Source: Haematobia irritans (Eukaryota > Arthropoda > Insecta > Diptera > Muscidae). Taken from it: a DNA stretch of 64,000 nt. The DNA lies in NCBI RefSeq assembly GCF_050003625.1, contig NC_134397.1, positions 201,244,899-201,308,898 on the forward strand, in the 5' to 3' direction. Position 1 is the first letter of the stretch. Every line of letters starts with the position of its first letter. The position numbers and the translations under genes were made by a program. A model generated the notes under the pieces. That model saw only the letters and a program-made list of their open reading frames with translations, was not told the DNA's origin and did no database searches. Of the stretch, positions 45,372 through 58,857 are shown piece by piece.

Positions 45372-47827
45372 GGTAGCAAGTTACCACTCGGGCCACAAAT
45401 AATCTGCCAAATATTTGGAGACAATATTACCATAAAAACTATCAAACAAAAAATTTTAATTTGCAATATTTTATTTCTCTAAACTATTTTGTCAACATTT
45501 TATTTCTATGGAAAATTTTATCAAAATTTTATTTCTATAGATTTTTTTTTTTTTAAATTTTATTTCTATACAAAAATTTCTCAAAATTGTATTTTTGTAT
45601 AGAAATCAAAATTGTATTTCTATAAAAAATTTTCTCAAAATTTTTTTTCGATAGAAAATTTTCTCAAATTTTTTTTTCTCAAAATTTTATTTCTATATAG
45701 AAATCAAAATTTTAATTCTATAAAAATTTTCTCAAAATTTTATTTCTATATAGAAATCAAAATTTTAATTCTATAAAAATTTTCTCAAAATTTTATTTCT
45801 ATAGACATTTTGTCAAAATTTTATTTCTATAGAAAATTTTCTCAAAATTTTATTTCTATAGAAATTTTGTCAAGATTTTATTTCTATAGAAAATTTTCTC
45901 ATAATTTTATTTCTATAGAAAATTTTCTCATAATTTTATTTCTATAGAAATTTTCTCAAAATTTTATTTCTATAGAAATTTTGTCAAAATTTTATTTCTA
46001 TAGAAATTTTGTCAAAATTTTATTTCTATAGAAATTTTGTCAAAATTTTATTTCTCTAGAAATTTTGTCAAAATTTTATTTCTTTAGAAATTTTGTCAAA
46101 ATCTTATTTCTACATTTTCTCAAAATTTTATTTCTATAGAAAATTTTCTCAACAGTTTATTTCTATACAAAATTTTATTCAAAAGAACATTTTATTCGTT
46201 AGAAAATTGTCTCAAAATTTTATTTGTATAGAAAATTAGTCAAAATTTTATTTCTATAGAAAATTTTGTCAGGATTGTATTTCTATAGAAAATTTTCTCA
46301 TAATTTTATTTCTATAGAAATTTTGTCAAAATTTTATTTCTATAGTAAATATTCTCAAAATTTTATTTCTATAGACATTTTCTCAACATTTTTCGATAGA
46401 AAATTTTCTCAACAGTTTATTTCTATACAAAATTTTATTCAATAGAACAGTTTATTCTTTAGAAAATTTTCTCAAAATTTTATTTCTATAGAAAATTTTG
46501 TCAAAATTTTATTTCTATAGAAAATTTTGTCAGGATTGTATTTCTATAGAAAATTTTCTCATAATTTTTTTTTTATTTCTATAGAAATTTTGTCAAAATT
46601 TTATTTCTATAGAAATTTTGTCAAAATTTTATTTCTATAGAAAATTTTGTCAAGATTGTATTTCTATAGAAAATTTTCTCAAAATTTTTTTCTATAGAAA
46701 AATTTGTAAAGATTGTATTTCTAAGAAAATTTTCTCATAATTTTATTTCTACAGAAATTTTGTCAAAACTTTATTTCTATAGAAATTTTGTTAAAATCTT
46801 ATTTCTATAGCACATATTCTCAAAATTTTATTTCTATAGACATTTTCTCAAAATTTTATTTCTATAGAAAATTTTCTCAACAGTTTATTTCTATACAAAA
46901 TTTTATTCAATAGAACATTTTTAGAAAATTTTGTCAAAATTTTATTTCTATAGAAAATTTTGTCAAAATTTTATTTCTATAGAAAATTTTGTAAAGATTG
47001 TATTTCGAGACAATTTTCTCATAATTTTATTTCTACAGAAATTTTGTCAAAATTTTATTTCTATAGAAATTTTGTTACAATCTTATTTCTAAAGCACATA
47101 TTCTAAAAATTTTATTTCTATAGAAAATTTTCTCAACAGTTTATTTCTATACAAAATTTTATTTCTATACAAAATTTTATTCAAAGAACATTTTATTCTT
47201 TAGAAAATTTTCTCAAAATTTTATTTCTATAGAAAATTTTGTCGAAATTTTATTTCTATAGAAAATTTCTCAAAATTTTATTTCTATACAAAATTTTCTC
47301 AACATTTTGTTTCTATAGAAAATTTTGTCAAAATTTTATTTCTGTAGAATTTTTTGTTAAAATGTTATTTCTATAATTTTTTTTTTCAAAATGTTAGTAT
47401 AGAATATTTTGTCAAAATTATATTTCTGTAGAAATTTTTCTCGAAATTTTATTTGTCACGAAAATTTTCTCAAAATTTTAGTTCTATCGAAAATTTTGTC
47501 AAAATTTTATTTCTATTGAACATTTTATCAAAATTTTATTTCTCTAGAAAATTTTCTAAAAATTTTATTTCTCTAGAAAATTTTCTAAAAATTTTATTTC
47601 TATAGAAGATTTTCTGAAAAATTTTATTTCTATAGAAAATTTTGTGGAAATTTTATTTCTATAGAAAATTTCTCAACATTTAATTTTTATAGAAACTTTG
47701 TGAAATATCTGTTAGTTGGAGAGGATCATTTGGTAAAATCTATCAAAACACCAAGAATTCTACCAATCTACCAAACAGTAAAAAATCTACCCTTTTTGGA
47801 AGAATTCTACCAACTGTGGCAACCGTG
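45372..47827 (+). repeat. 29-bp minisatellite array, CTC subtype, 2.4 kb
   Basis: Most units read TTTTCTCAAAATTTTA instead of TTTTGTCAAAATTTTA. A longer period is visible from ACAGTTTATTTCTATACAAA and nearby ATTTTATTC words at about 46150, 46410, 46880 and 47130. The array is bounded by TTACCACTCGGGCCACAAAT on the left and ATTCTACCAACTGTGGCAAC, CGTG on the right, as at 11448-14443. Confidence 0.88.
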
Positions 47828-48388
47828 CCTCCTACCAACAAGTAGAAGGAAGTCGCGCCAAACACTGATAGAAACATTTCATCGTGAATATTGGTCGCAA
47901 AAAAGCAAAGATATACTTGGATTGAAAGATTTTGTGCTATAAGGGTTTTGGCGCCAAAGAAAGTTTTTCCTTAATACCAAGATATTTTTTGGGAGCTATC
48001 GATTTGTATATATAGGCTCAAATCTCATTTATCGAGTATTCATTCCAGCACCATCCAAAAATACCATTTTACTTTTGACACATGTTTGAGGTGATCATAT
48101 TCCTTCTCTGGATACAGTCTCTTCCAAAAGTTTTGATCAGTAGTGGGACCGGCTAATACACACCAGGGATTAGACCTGTACCGATCCTGGATGGATCCAT
48201 TTCCCTTAGGGACGTAATAGGGAAAATATTAAATCTTAATTTCAAAGAGGTGGCATAAAATATCTATGTATATATCTGAGTATAAATCAGTCAAATTACA
48301 TTATGGACCAATATGCCTGTGCTTTATATAACCTAAACTGACGATCTTTAATCCAAATTAAAGCACCTTGTCTCGTATATCCACACTG
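47828..48388. other. Mostly unassigned, with half of a G MITE at 48047-48110
   Basis: CCATCCAAAAATACCATTTT, ACACATGTTTGAGGTGATC and ATATTCCTTCTCTG match the right arm of 43994-44240. Nothing else was recognised. Confidence 0.55.
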
Positions 48389-49004
48389 AAAAAAATATTG
48401 TCGTGTGGTCAAATATGTCATGTCTTTAAAATACGAATGCAAATTTTGCTTAGCATAGAAGACCCATTTCTATAATATAAAGTTTTTTTCCTTGTCCAAA
48501 AGTCAATAAACTTTTCAATGAAGTTGTATTGTCCTTATAGTTAAGTGATTTGACTTAAAAATGGATATCATAACATGAAAGAAAAAATTTTTGGACTAAG
48601 GTCAAGTTGACTTTAATAATTCAGAAAAATTCTTTAAAATTAATGAAATTGTCTTTAAATTTGTTGTAATTTTGCATCTTGGCTATAAAGCAAAAAATCG
48701 TCCAAACATAGGACATGTGTTTCAACACTTTATTTTAAAGACGTTTTATACTTGAAACATAGCATAATTTCTACTGGAAGTCGAGTCTGAATTTGGAAAA
48801 TAAAGTTGTCGTTAAGGACTTTGAACAAAAAAAATTAAAATTTGCTTCCTAGAAGCCAGTACACAAAACCCAAATTTAAAAGAGAATTGTGCCTTAAAAG
48901 TATCCTTACTTGTATTCTCCGCTTCTTTGGCTCGGAATCAATACCAAAATTTTTAGAGTGAAGACAAAATCTTTGGAACCGGGCATGTTTTTTTTTTTCA
49001 GTGC
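48389..49004. mobile_element. MITE-like element E, about 616 bp
   Basis: Begins CACTGAAAAAAATATTG and ends TTTTTTTTTTCAGTG, a short inverted terminus. The right half matches 10195-10400 (AGAAGCCAGTACACAAAACC, GTATTCTCCGCTTC, GGAACCGGGCATG). No coding capacity; superfamily unassigned. Confidence 0.65.
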
Positions 49005-50084
49005 ATAATTCCATGAATATCCTCCAAATTTAAAAAAAAAAGATCAACTAATTTAACATAAATATTTCCATTAAGCAATCACCAATTGTACTTTTGATTT
49101 GAAATCTTCCGTCTGGCGAGACACAATCTGATAACCTTAGAAAAATCAAACTTTATACTCAGCCAACACAAACTGAAATGGCTAATATCGAAACGACCAA
49201 CAGGACTACAAAACTCCTGGGGAAGACAAAAAACATATTTAAGACATTTGCAAAAAAAGGAAATACCTTCGGGTGCATTTCACTTAACATTGAACAAATA
49301 AAAACCATAAGGACGACAACTTCTCAAGAGAGATTACACGAATCAACGAAGAAATGAATCGAACAACTCCAAACAGCCAGAAGAAGATTCCAAAATTAGT
49401 CGTTTCCGTGAAAAAGAAAACTTCCAACTTTAGCCATCGACCATGGGTGGTGGGGGTCATCGAAAAACTTCTTACACTGAAGATATAAAACAGGAAAGCC
49501 ATCAACCAGTAGTGAATAAAACTCTAGCGGCAATGTGGCCAACAACAATCAAAGATGAAAGACAGCAACGACAAGGACACAGCATGCCTTTCTCACCATT
49601 ACCATGAATTTCAATTCAAGGTTTACGGCCGTCTAACGGCCATAAGGACCCTGGACTATTGTTATAGCAGACCAGAAAGGTATTCCACTACCAAGGTGAA
49701 TTACAAAGAGGAATTAAGGAGACCAAACTTACTTCCTTGCCGCCTGTTGTTGCAAAGTGGCTTTTGATATTTGATTGCGCAATTGGGAGTAACAAACTTT
49801 TGCCTACGTATTTCCTACTTGAGTTCGCTCAGCTTCTTTGAATGGTGTTGAAAGCCATTATGATTATTGAGGTTGATGGCATTCTTGAGCCTTGAAGTGT
49901 TTTCATATTAGGGATGTTAGTGTGGATAATTCGAACGGAAAGGATTTGGATTTGGGGGGATTTGAAAATTTGGATTTGCCCTATGAAAGCACTCCTTGAA
50001 CGGATGAAAAGTTTTATTGTGTCACCACTTTATGGATCAAGTTCGGTATACAAAGCTTGAATGTTATGTCTACCCCTTGTGCAA
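49005..50084. other. Unassigned; a less AT-rich block at 49080-49770
   Basis: The block 49080-49770 has coding-like composition on the plus strand, with fragments such as TMGGGGHRKTSYTEDIKQES and RPERYSTTKVNYKEELRR. They are in different frames and broken by stops. It could be an old gene or retroelement relic. No family motif is visible. Confidence 0.35.
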
Positions 50085-53000
50085 AAATTACGTAAATCGG
50101 GCAATATGAGTGTAAAATTTTCTATACAAAAACAATTTAGAGAAAATTTTCTATAGAAATAGATATTTAACCAATATTTCTTAAAAAAGAAAAAAAACAT
50201 TTGAGAAAATTTTCTATGGAAATAAAATTTTGACAAAATTTTCTACAGAACAAAATTTTAACAAAATTTTCAAAGAAAACAATTTTGACAACATTTTCTA
50301 TAGAAATACAATTTTTACAAAATTTTCTATAAAATAAAATTTTGACACATTTTCTGAAGAAAAAATTTTTCTATAAAACAAAAATTTTGAAAAATTTTTT
50401 ATAGAAATAAAATTTTGACAAAACTTTCTATAGAAATATCATTTTGACAAACTTTTCTATAAAAATAAAATTTTTACAAAATTTTCTATAGAAATAAAAC
50501 TTTGACAAAATTTTCTATAGAAATAAAATTTTAACAAAATTTTTTATAGAAATAAAATCTTTATAAAATCTATCTTTATAAAATCTTTCTTTAGAAATAC
50601 AATTTTGACAACAACACTTAAAAAAATATAGAAAAACTATTTAGAGAAAATTTTCTCTATAGAAATAAAATTTTGACACAATTTCCATAGAAAAAAATTG
50701 AGAAAATTTTCTATACAAAAAAATGTTGATAAAATTTTCTATAGAAATAGAATTTTTATGAAATTTTCTATAAAAACAAAAGTTTGATAGATTTTCTAAA
50801 GAAATAGAAATTTAACAAAATTTTCTTCAGAAACAAAATTTTGGGAAAATTTTCTGAAGAAATAAAATTTTGACAAAATTGTCTATTGAAAAAAATGTTG
50901 ATACAATTTTCAATAGAAATAACATTTTAACAAAATTTTCTATAGAAATAAAATTTTAACAAAATTTTTTATAGAAATAAAATTTTCTATAAAAATAAAA
51001 TTACGACGAATTTTCGATTGGAATACCATTTTAACAAAATTTTTTATAGAAATAAAATTTTGACAAAAATTTTCTATAGAAATAAAATTTTGACAAACTT
51101 CTCTATAGAAATAAAATTTTGACAAAATTTTCTATTGAAATAAAATTTGTGCAAAAAATTAAGTAAATCGGGCCATATGAGTGTAAAATTTTCTATAGAA
51201 AAATAATTAAAAAATAAATGTTGTATAGAAATAGAAATTTAACAAAATTTTCTTCAGAAATAAAATTTTGGGAAAATTTGCTATAGAAATAAAATTTTGA
51301 TGAAATTTTCTATACCAAAAAAAATGTTGACAAACTTTTCTATAGAAAAAAATTTAGACAAAATTTTCTATAGAAATTAAATTTTGACAAAATTGTCTAT
51401 AGAAATAATATGTTGTCAAATCTTCTATAAAATACAATTTTGACAAAAACACTTAAAATAAAATTTTGACAAAATTTTCTATAGAAATAAAATGTTTACA
51501 AAAATTTCTATAGAAATAAAACTTTGACAAAATTTTCTATAGAAATAAAATTTTAAAAAAATTTTTATAGACATAAAATTTTTACAAAATTTTCTATAGA
51601 AATACAATTTTGACAACAACACTTAAAATAAAATTTTGACAAAATTTTCTATAGAAAAATAATTTAGAAAAAATTTTCTATAGAAATAGAAATTTAACAA
51701 AATTCTCTATAGAAATACAATTTTGACAAAATCTTCTATAGAAAAAAATGTTGACAAAATTTTCTATAGAAATAGAATTGTTACAAAATTTTCTATAGAA
51801 ATAAAATTTTAACAAAATTTTTTATAGAAATAAAATTTTCTATAAAAATAAAATTATGACAAATTTTTGATAGGAATACCATTTTAACAAAATTTTTTAT
51901 AGAAATAAAATTTTGACAAAAATTTGCTATAGAAATAACATTTTGACAAACTTCTCTATAGAAATAAAATTTTGACAAAATTTTCTCTAGAAATAAAATT
52001 AGTGCAAAAGATTACGTAAATCGGGTCATATGAGTGTAAAATTTTCTATAGAAAAACAATTTTCTATAAAAATAAAATTTTGATAAATTTTCTACAGAAA
52101 TAGAAATTTAACAAAATTTTCTTCGGAAATAAAATTTTGGGAAAATTTTCCATAGAAATAAAATTTTGACAAAATTTTCTATAGAAAAAAATTTTGAAAA
52201 AAAATTTCCTATAGAAATAAAATTTTGACAAAATTGTCTATAAAAATAAAATGTGGTCAAATCTTCTATAGAAATACAATTTTGACAACAACACTTAAAA
52301 TAAAATGTTGACAAAATTTTTTATAGAAATAAAATTTGTGCAAAAAATTACGGAAATCGGGCCATAGAGTGTACAATTTTCTATAGGAAAATAATTTAGA
52401 GAAAACTTTCTATAGAAATAGAAATTTAAAAAAATTTTCTTCAGAGATAAAATTTTGGGGAAATTTTCTTTAGAAATAAAATTTTGGGAAAATTTTCTAT
52501 AGAAATAAAATTTTGACAAAATTTTCTATGGAAATAAGATTTTCTTTAAAAAAAAAAATTTCTTTAAAATAAAATATTGACAAATTTTCTATAGGAATAC
52601 TATTTGGACAATTGTTTTTATAGAAATAAAATTTTAACAAAATTTCCTATAGAAATTAAATTTAGACAAAATTTTCCATAGATACAAAATTTCGACAAAC
52701 TTCTCTATAGAAATAAAATTTTTACAAAATTTTTTATAGAAATACAATTTTGACAAAATTTTTACAACAACATTTAAAATAAAATTTTGACAAAATTTTC
52801 TATATAAATAAAATTTTGGCAAAATTGTCTATAGAAATAAAATTCTGACAAAATTTTCTATAGAAATAAAATTTTGCACAATATTTTCTATAGAAATACA
52901 ATTTTGAACAATATTTTCTATAGAAATAAAATTTTGCACAATATTTTCTATAGAAATAAAATTTTGCACAAAATTTTCTATAGAAATAACATTTTGACAA

Positions 53001-53450
53001 AATTTTCTATAGAAATAACATTTTGACAAAATTTTCAATAGAAATAAAATTTTGACAAAATTTTTTATAGAAATAAAATTTTGACAAAATTTTTTATAGA
53101 AATACAGTTTTGACAAAATTTTCTATAGAAATAAAATTTTGAGAAAATTTTCTATAGAACAAAAATTTTGAGAAAATTTTCTATAGAACAAAAATTTTCT
53201 CAAATATTTTTAATGAAATAAAATTTTTACAACATTTCGTATAAAAATAAAATTTTGACAAAATGTTCTATAGAAATTTCCCTTGTTGCTACAAGGTTAA
53301 ATCGTTGAAACATTTAAATTCGACAATTAACATTTCAAGGGATATTTATACGTCCAAATAATTTTAAAATAAGACTTTTTTAATTTGGTAGATTTTTGTA
53401 AAATTTTCTTCAAATTTTGGTAGATTATTTTTGGCACGAGTGGCAACCGT
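50085..53450 (-). repeat. 29-bp minisatellite array, opposite polarity, 3.4 kb
   Basis: Units read TTTTGACAAAATTTTCTATA, that is, the minus-strand orientation of the other arrays. A longer unit is duplicated: 50940-51195 recurs at 51793-52045, 853 bp away. It includes an inserted TTACGTAAATCGGGTCATAT, GAGTGTAAAATTTTC segment that resembles family B units. The right boundary ATTATTTTTGGCACGAGTGG, CAACCG is the inverted end motif. All frames here are satellite translations. Confidence 0.88.
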
Positions 53451-55359
53451 TATTACATACCAGCCACCCGGTATAGACGAAATCATTGGCCGGAAGAATA
53501 AATTTTCCTGAGGGTATGATACTACAATTTAATGGCGGGTATAAAAGTCGTTGTTCTTCCATTCAAGTAGAAATTTAATAAAATATATTTTAAGAATATT
53601 TTGTGAAAATCACTAATTTGGAATAAAATATAGTCTATATTTTCCACCATGTACTTTTATCCCGTGTGATTTCTCATCCTGTATCTTACAAACCCCCTTG
53701 GCGAAATGGCATCCCTACATTCGCATCCCATTGACTTCAGGTTATTGGTTTGGGAATTATTTCAATTAAGGCATATTACAATATTCTTCAGTAATTGTTA
53801 AATGTACACCATAGTGTCCACCTCCACCTTTTCGGTGAAATATTTGATTAGTTTTCTTTGGTAATTTGTTGGGTGGCCAGGGTGAAAAGGTGGCGGGAGA
53901 TATAAGTGGTGTTACCAGGTTTTTTGGCTGGCAAAAAGTTTTCTTCTCTGAGGTTTATGCAGTAAAAACTTCTATGGAAAAGTTTTGGGCCGGTGGTAAA
54001 GCTCTGAGGCAAAAAGTTTTCACTTTATTAGGAAATATGTTTCGGGGCAAACAAAAAAAAAAAACACAAACAGACTAACAAATTAGTTTAATTTCTAATG
54101 CAACACGAGAATGGCTATGAATGAGCATTAGCTTGAGTACTCTTTGTGGACAAATTGAAACGGGAAATACATAATACATATGTATGTGAAAAAGGAAGAA
54201 CCTATTGATTTAGTTTCATCATTAATTGATTTTCTTGCAATAAAAGCCTCATAAACAGATGGTAAGTAGATATTTTTTTTCCAAATTTCGCATATTTTCC
54301 TTCAAGTGAAATTTATTAATCACAAAAAAATAATACAAAATTATTCCACAACATTTTCTACACCATTATAAAATGATTACCCCTAATAAACATCATGGCA
54401 TTGCAACACCTTAGTCAGTTTTTGTAGAAATCGCAAAAACAAACTTTAAACTGGATTTTTATTCTCGTAAATTCTTGCAAATTCTCACAAATAACGCTTT
54501 GTAGTAGCCTCTTTTGGTCTCTTAGCCCTCACAAAGTGTTTATTTATTAACTATGGGTAAACCAGAGAGCCATTGAGGGTAAAGAGATAGCAAAGAAAGT
54601 AACTTTTTGCGAATCTTATGGTACTGGTGAAATAAAAAAAAAAATAATAATAAAGTTCATTGTACTCGAAATGGATTATTGAGGTGTTTTTCTGTTTATT
54701 ATACAAGCTGTGATTTTGTTCTTTGTTTACATTAATTTGTATTCAAAATTGGGTCAAACAATATTTTATTATTATTTTCTATGATAATATAACGGACGGT
54801 ACAGAGCAAATGTTTTAGCTCAGTGCCCTCAAAATAGGAAAACTTGAGTCCCTTCGTCTATCCATAGTAAAGTGAAAATTTTAAGGAAAATTCAATAAAT
54901 TTTTTTGGAATTTACATTATGTGTTTTTTATGCCCTAAACCACACAGAGGTTAGCGTATAATCTGCAAAATATGTGCCTACCAAAACTCATATATAGTTT
55001 GAAATTATTGAAGATTTCGTCAGTTTTTCGTGTCCGCAAAGAAAATGTTATTTACACATATTAAAAAATGTTTTCATACCAGTCAGTTCACTTTTATACA
55101 AATTAATGACTGCATTTCTTTTTACTGCAGAGGAAATTTCCACCAATTTTAAGAAAATTTTTGTACGGGTAAGTGAACATTTTGTTAGTATAGAAAATTT
55201 CTTTGTTCTTAATACATTTTTCAACGAATATACACCCAGAAAAAAATTAACCCAGCATGTAAGAAAATATAGATTTATATTATAAAATGTTATCTAAAAT
55301 ATTTTAGTAATTGCAACACGATACAAATAAGTTTTCGTTAAATTGAAGAAAATTTATTA
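53451..55359. other. No recognised gene
   Basis: AT-rich with a slightly less AT-rich patch at 53860-54060 whose frame lacks an ATG. CACCCAGAAAAAAATTAACC near 55246 resembles a MITE terminus. No supported gene. Confidence 0.45.
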
Positions 55360-58300
55360 TAGGTTAGGTTAGGTTAGATTAAAGAGGCAGCCCGATTAAG
55401 AATCAGGCTCACTTAGACTATTCAGTCCATTGTGATACCACATTAACTAAAAGTACCTATTACATATGGGCACTTCTAGTTTTAACCGCTGAACCTTCTC
55501 GATTATTTTCTTCTGTGGAACCAACCAGATTGTTCCAAAAACATTAGCAGACTGCTTGAGTTAACGTTTTCCAGGTCCGCCAGTAATCTAAAGCTATATA
55601 TCCCTAAAATTTGCTTACGCCTTACACAAAATGCAGGACACTCACACAAGAGGTGTTTAATTGATTCCTTTTCCTCCGCATCATGACAGCTCATACAATA
55701 GTCATTATACTTCTCACCAATAGTTTTTGAAAAATCGCCTATCAGGCAGCGGCTCGTTATAGCAGATATCAGAAGTGATATTTGCTTGGTGATATTTGCT
55801 TGGTGTCGTTACAACCCTTGCAATTCTCCCATCGAACATTTGCCATCATGACGGCCTTCTCACGCAGTAAGAGCTTGCAGGTTGCCTGAGACATACCAAC
55901 AGATTCTAGTTCCCATGGAATATGTAAGGTAGTTCCTAGCCTTGCTAACTCATCTGCTTGACAGTTCCCCGGTATGGTCAGGCATCCATATTAGGTGAAT
56001 ATTGCACTGCTCAGCCATCTCGTTGATAGATTTGCGGCAGTCGATGGCCGTTTTCGAGTAAAGGAACACAGAGTTCAAGGATTTAATGGAAGTTGACTGT
56101 CTGAGTATATATTAATGCCAACAATTTTTGGAACATTACTTCTCAGCCAATTCGCCACCTCTTTTATTGCTAATATTTCAGCCTGAAAAACATTACAGTG
56201 ATCAGGTAATCTTTTCGCTATTTGAAGTTCCAGATCTTTAGAATATACTCTGAAACCCACTTGCCCATCCAATTTGGAGCCATCAGTGTAGAAATCTATA
56301 TATCTTTTATTCTTCGGGGTCTGTGTACACCACCCCTCACTGTTGGGAATTAGAGTTTCACACTTGTTGTCGAAAAGTGGTTTCGCCAGAGTGTATGTAA
56401 AGCACATCTGGCATTATTTTGAGGACCGAACTGTGGCCGTACGTTTTTTCCGGCCACAGCGATAGCTCGCGTAACCGCACAGCCATTGTTGTTGCAGCTG
56501 ACTGTTTGGCCAAAATGTCTAAAGGCAATAGATGCAGCATGACATTGAGGGAATCTGTTCCTGTCTTACTGAATGAGCCTGAGATACACAAGCACGCCAT
56601 ATGCTGAACTTTATCTAAACCTGTCGGTTGCTGAAGTGCCTGCCATCAGACTACAACTCCATATAGCATTATAGGTCTAACCACTGCCGTGTACAGCCAA
56701 TGCACAATTTTCGGTTTTAGTCCCCACTGTTTTCCTATTGCCTTTTGGTAGGAGTACAAAGCTACCGTGGCTTTCCTGTCCAGAATAAAGCCAAGGTATT
56801 TTGCACACTCACCAAAGGGAATTTCATTACCCCCTACGGATATGGGCTTAACCGTGGGAGTTTTGCGATCTTTGCAGTACATGGCTAATTCTGTCTTGGC
56901 AGGATTTACTCCAAGACCATTCTCTTTAGCCCATTTCTCAGTCATCGGGAGGGCTCTTTGTATAACATCTCTGTTAGTGCATGGGAATTTTCCCCTGACT
57001 GCTAGGGCCACATCGTCTGCGTATGCCACCACTTTTATCCTTTCTTTTTCCAGGAAAACCAGAAGGTTGTTTATAGCAACATTCCAAAGAAGAGGTGATA
57101 GAACTCTTCCTTGGGGAGTGCCTCTGTTCACACCTTTGAATGTTTGCTTTTCCTAGTGTGGCTGAAATACGTCTCCTCATTAGCAGTTCGTCTAGCAGCC
57201 TAAGTATACCTGGATCAACATTCAGAGTTGCCAGTCCATTTAATATCGAGCTCGGATGGACATTATTGAATACCCCCTCGATGTCTAGAAACGCCACGAT
57301 TGTGTATTCATTGACAGATAGTGAGCTTTCGATAATGCTGACTAGTTCATGCAAAACGGACTCAGTAGACCAGCCCTTCGAGTATGCATGCTGTCGTTTC
57401 GAGAGCAAACTTGAATCGACGCTAGTTCTAAGATAAATGTCTATCATCCTCTCCAGGGTCTTAACTAGGAATGAGGATAAGCTGATTGGTCGGAAATCCT
57501 TCGCACTCGTGTGATAGGCTTTTCATGCTTTAGGTATGAAAACGACTTTTGTTTCCCGCCACTTTTCTGGAATATATGCTAAGCTTATACACCCTTTATA
57601 TATCACCGTCAACCAAGGGATAATTCTGTCAGTCACTGCTTGTAACTCCGCCGGAGTAATTCCATCAGGTCCGGGGGATTTGGATGACCCAAAGCTATTT
57701 AACGCCCATTTTATTCTAGATTACGATACAAGTTCCTCGATAGGAAATGACCGCTGAGCCACTGTAGCACCGCCGGAGCATGGTCCAACCGTCTGATTTC
57801 CAGGAAAATGTGTGTCCAATAGTACCTCCAGCGTCTCCTCACTGGACGTTGTCCAGTTGCCCTCCGAGGTTTTAATGAAACCTGGAGCGGAGTTAGTGGA
57901 TGCTAGTACCTTCCGTAGTCTGGAAGACTTGGACGTATTCTCAATACTGCTGCAGTAAACATTCCAAGAGTTATGCTGAGCATTTCTCAGTTCTCGCTTG
58001 TATCGTCTCAGATTCTTCTTGTAAGCGTCCCAATCCTCAGGAGCTCTGGTGGACTTTGCTTTGTTAAAGAGCTTCCTGTAGGATTTCCTCATATTACTTA
58101 ACTCCGTAGACCACTATGGTGGTCGATTTTGCCTCCTTGGCTTCTCTCTATGGCATGCAGCTTTCAGTGAGATTTTGAAGGCCTTAGTAATCCGTTCCAC
58201 TGTGTGTTCGATATCTTGCACAGTGCTCATATTTGTCTCTGGTATTTCCGGTATCATCATATTGAACGATTGCCTATACCTATTCCTATCAGTTTTCCTA

Positions 58301-58857
58301 ACATTTGGCGGAAATATGGTCTTTGAAGTACAAACAGCCAATCTGAAACTGATGTAGCGATGATCTGAGAAGCTATGTTCCCTCAAAACTTGCCACTCAG
58401 ATATCTTATCATTCAGTTCCGGAAAGGCCAATGTGACGTCCAAAACCTCTTGCCTTGTGACGAAGGTTGGTGCATCCCCTTATTGCAAACTACGAGGTTA
58501 GTACGCAAAATAAACTCTATTAGCGACTCTCCCCTTGTGTTAGTATAACTACTTCCCCAAATGCTATGATGTGCATTTGCATCGCATCCCATAATGAGTT
58601 TTGTCTTTGTTTTCAGTGACTCCTCAACTACGGTCTTAACGGCACATGGAGGCATCTCCCTATCATGTCCCATGTAGACCGAAGATACCCAGTATTTGCA
58701 TTTGAATATCTCCAGACTGGCTACGACAGTGTCTGCATTGCCTAATGAACGAAGCAGAAACAAGTTTAGTTCGTTCTTAGCAATTATAGATGCTCGATTT
58801 TCATCTTTACCGGTATTATGCAAAAGTTTGAAACCCGGAGTGCTTAATTCACAGATC
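55360..58857 (-). pseudogene. 5'-truncated, frameshifted copy of the LINE
   Basis: Starts (3' end) with AGGTTAGGTTAGGTTAG, then the same tail block as 19791-19860. It covers ORF2 from about residue 47 onward, in pieces: endonuclease 58114-58823, linker 57721-58092, reverse transcriptase 56646-57447 (YADDVALA still readable), RNase H 56075-56407 (FYTDGSKLDGQVGF present), C-terminus 55503-55694. Frameshifts, small deletions (for example about 60 bp near 56760 and ~75 bp near 55780) and stops separate the pieces. ORF1 and the 5' hairpin are absent. Truncation at the 5' end is typical of incomplete reverse transcription. It cannot encode a working protein. Confidence 0.95.

Noticed and set aside
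53866..54078. 70-codon plus-strand frame
   Set aside because: It begins with TTG rather than ATG and shows no recognisable motif.
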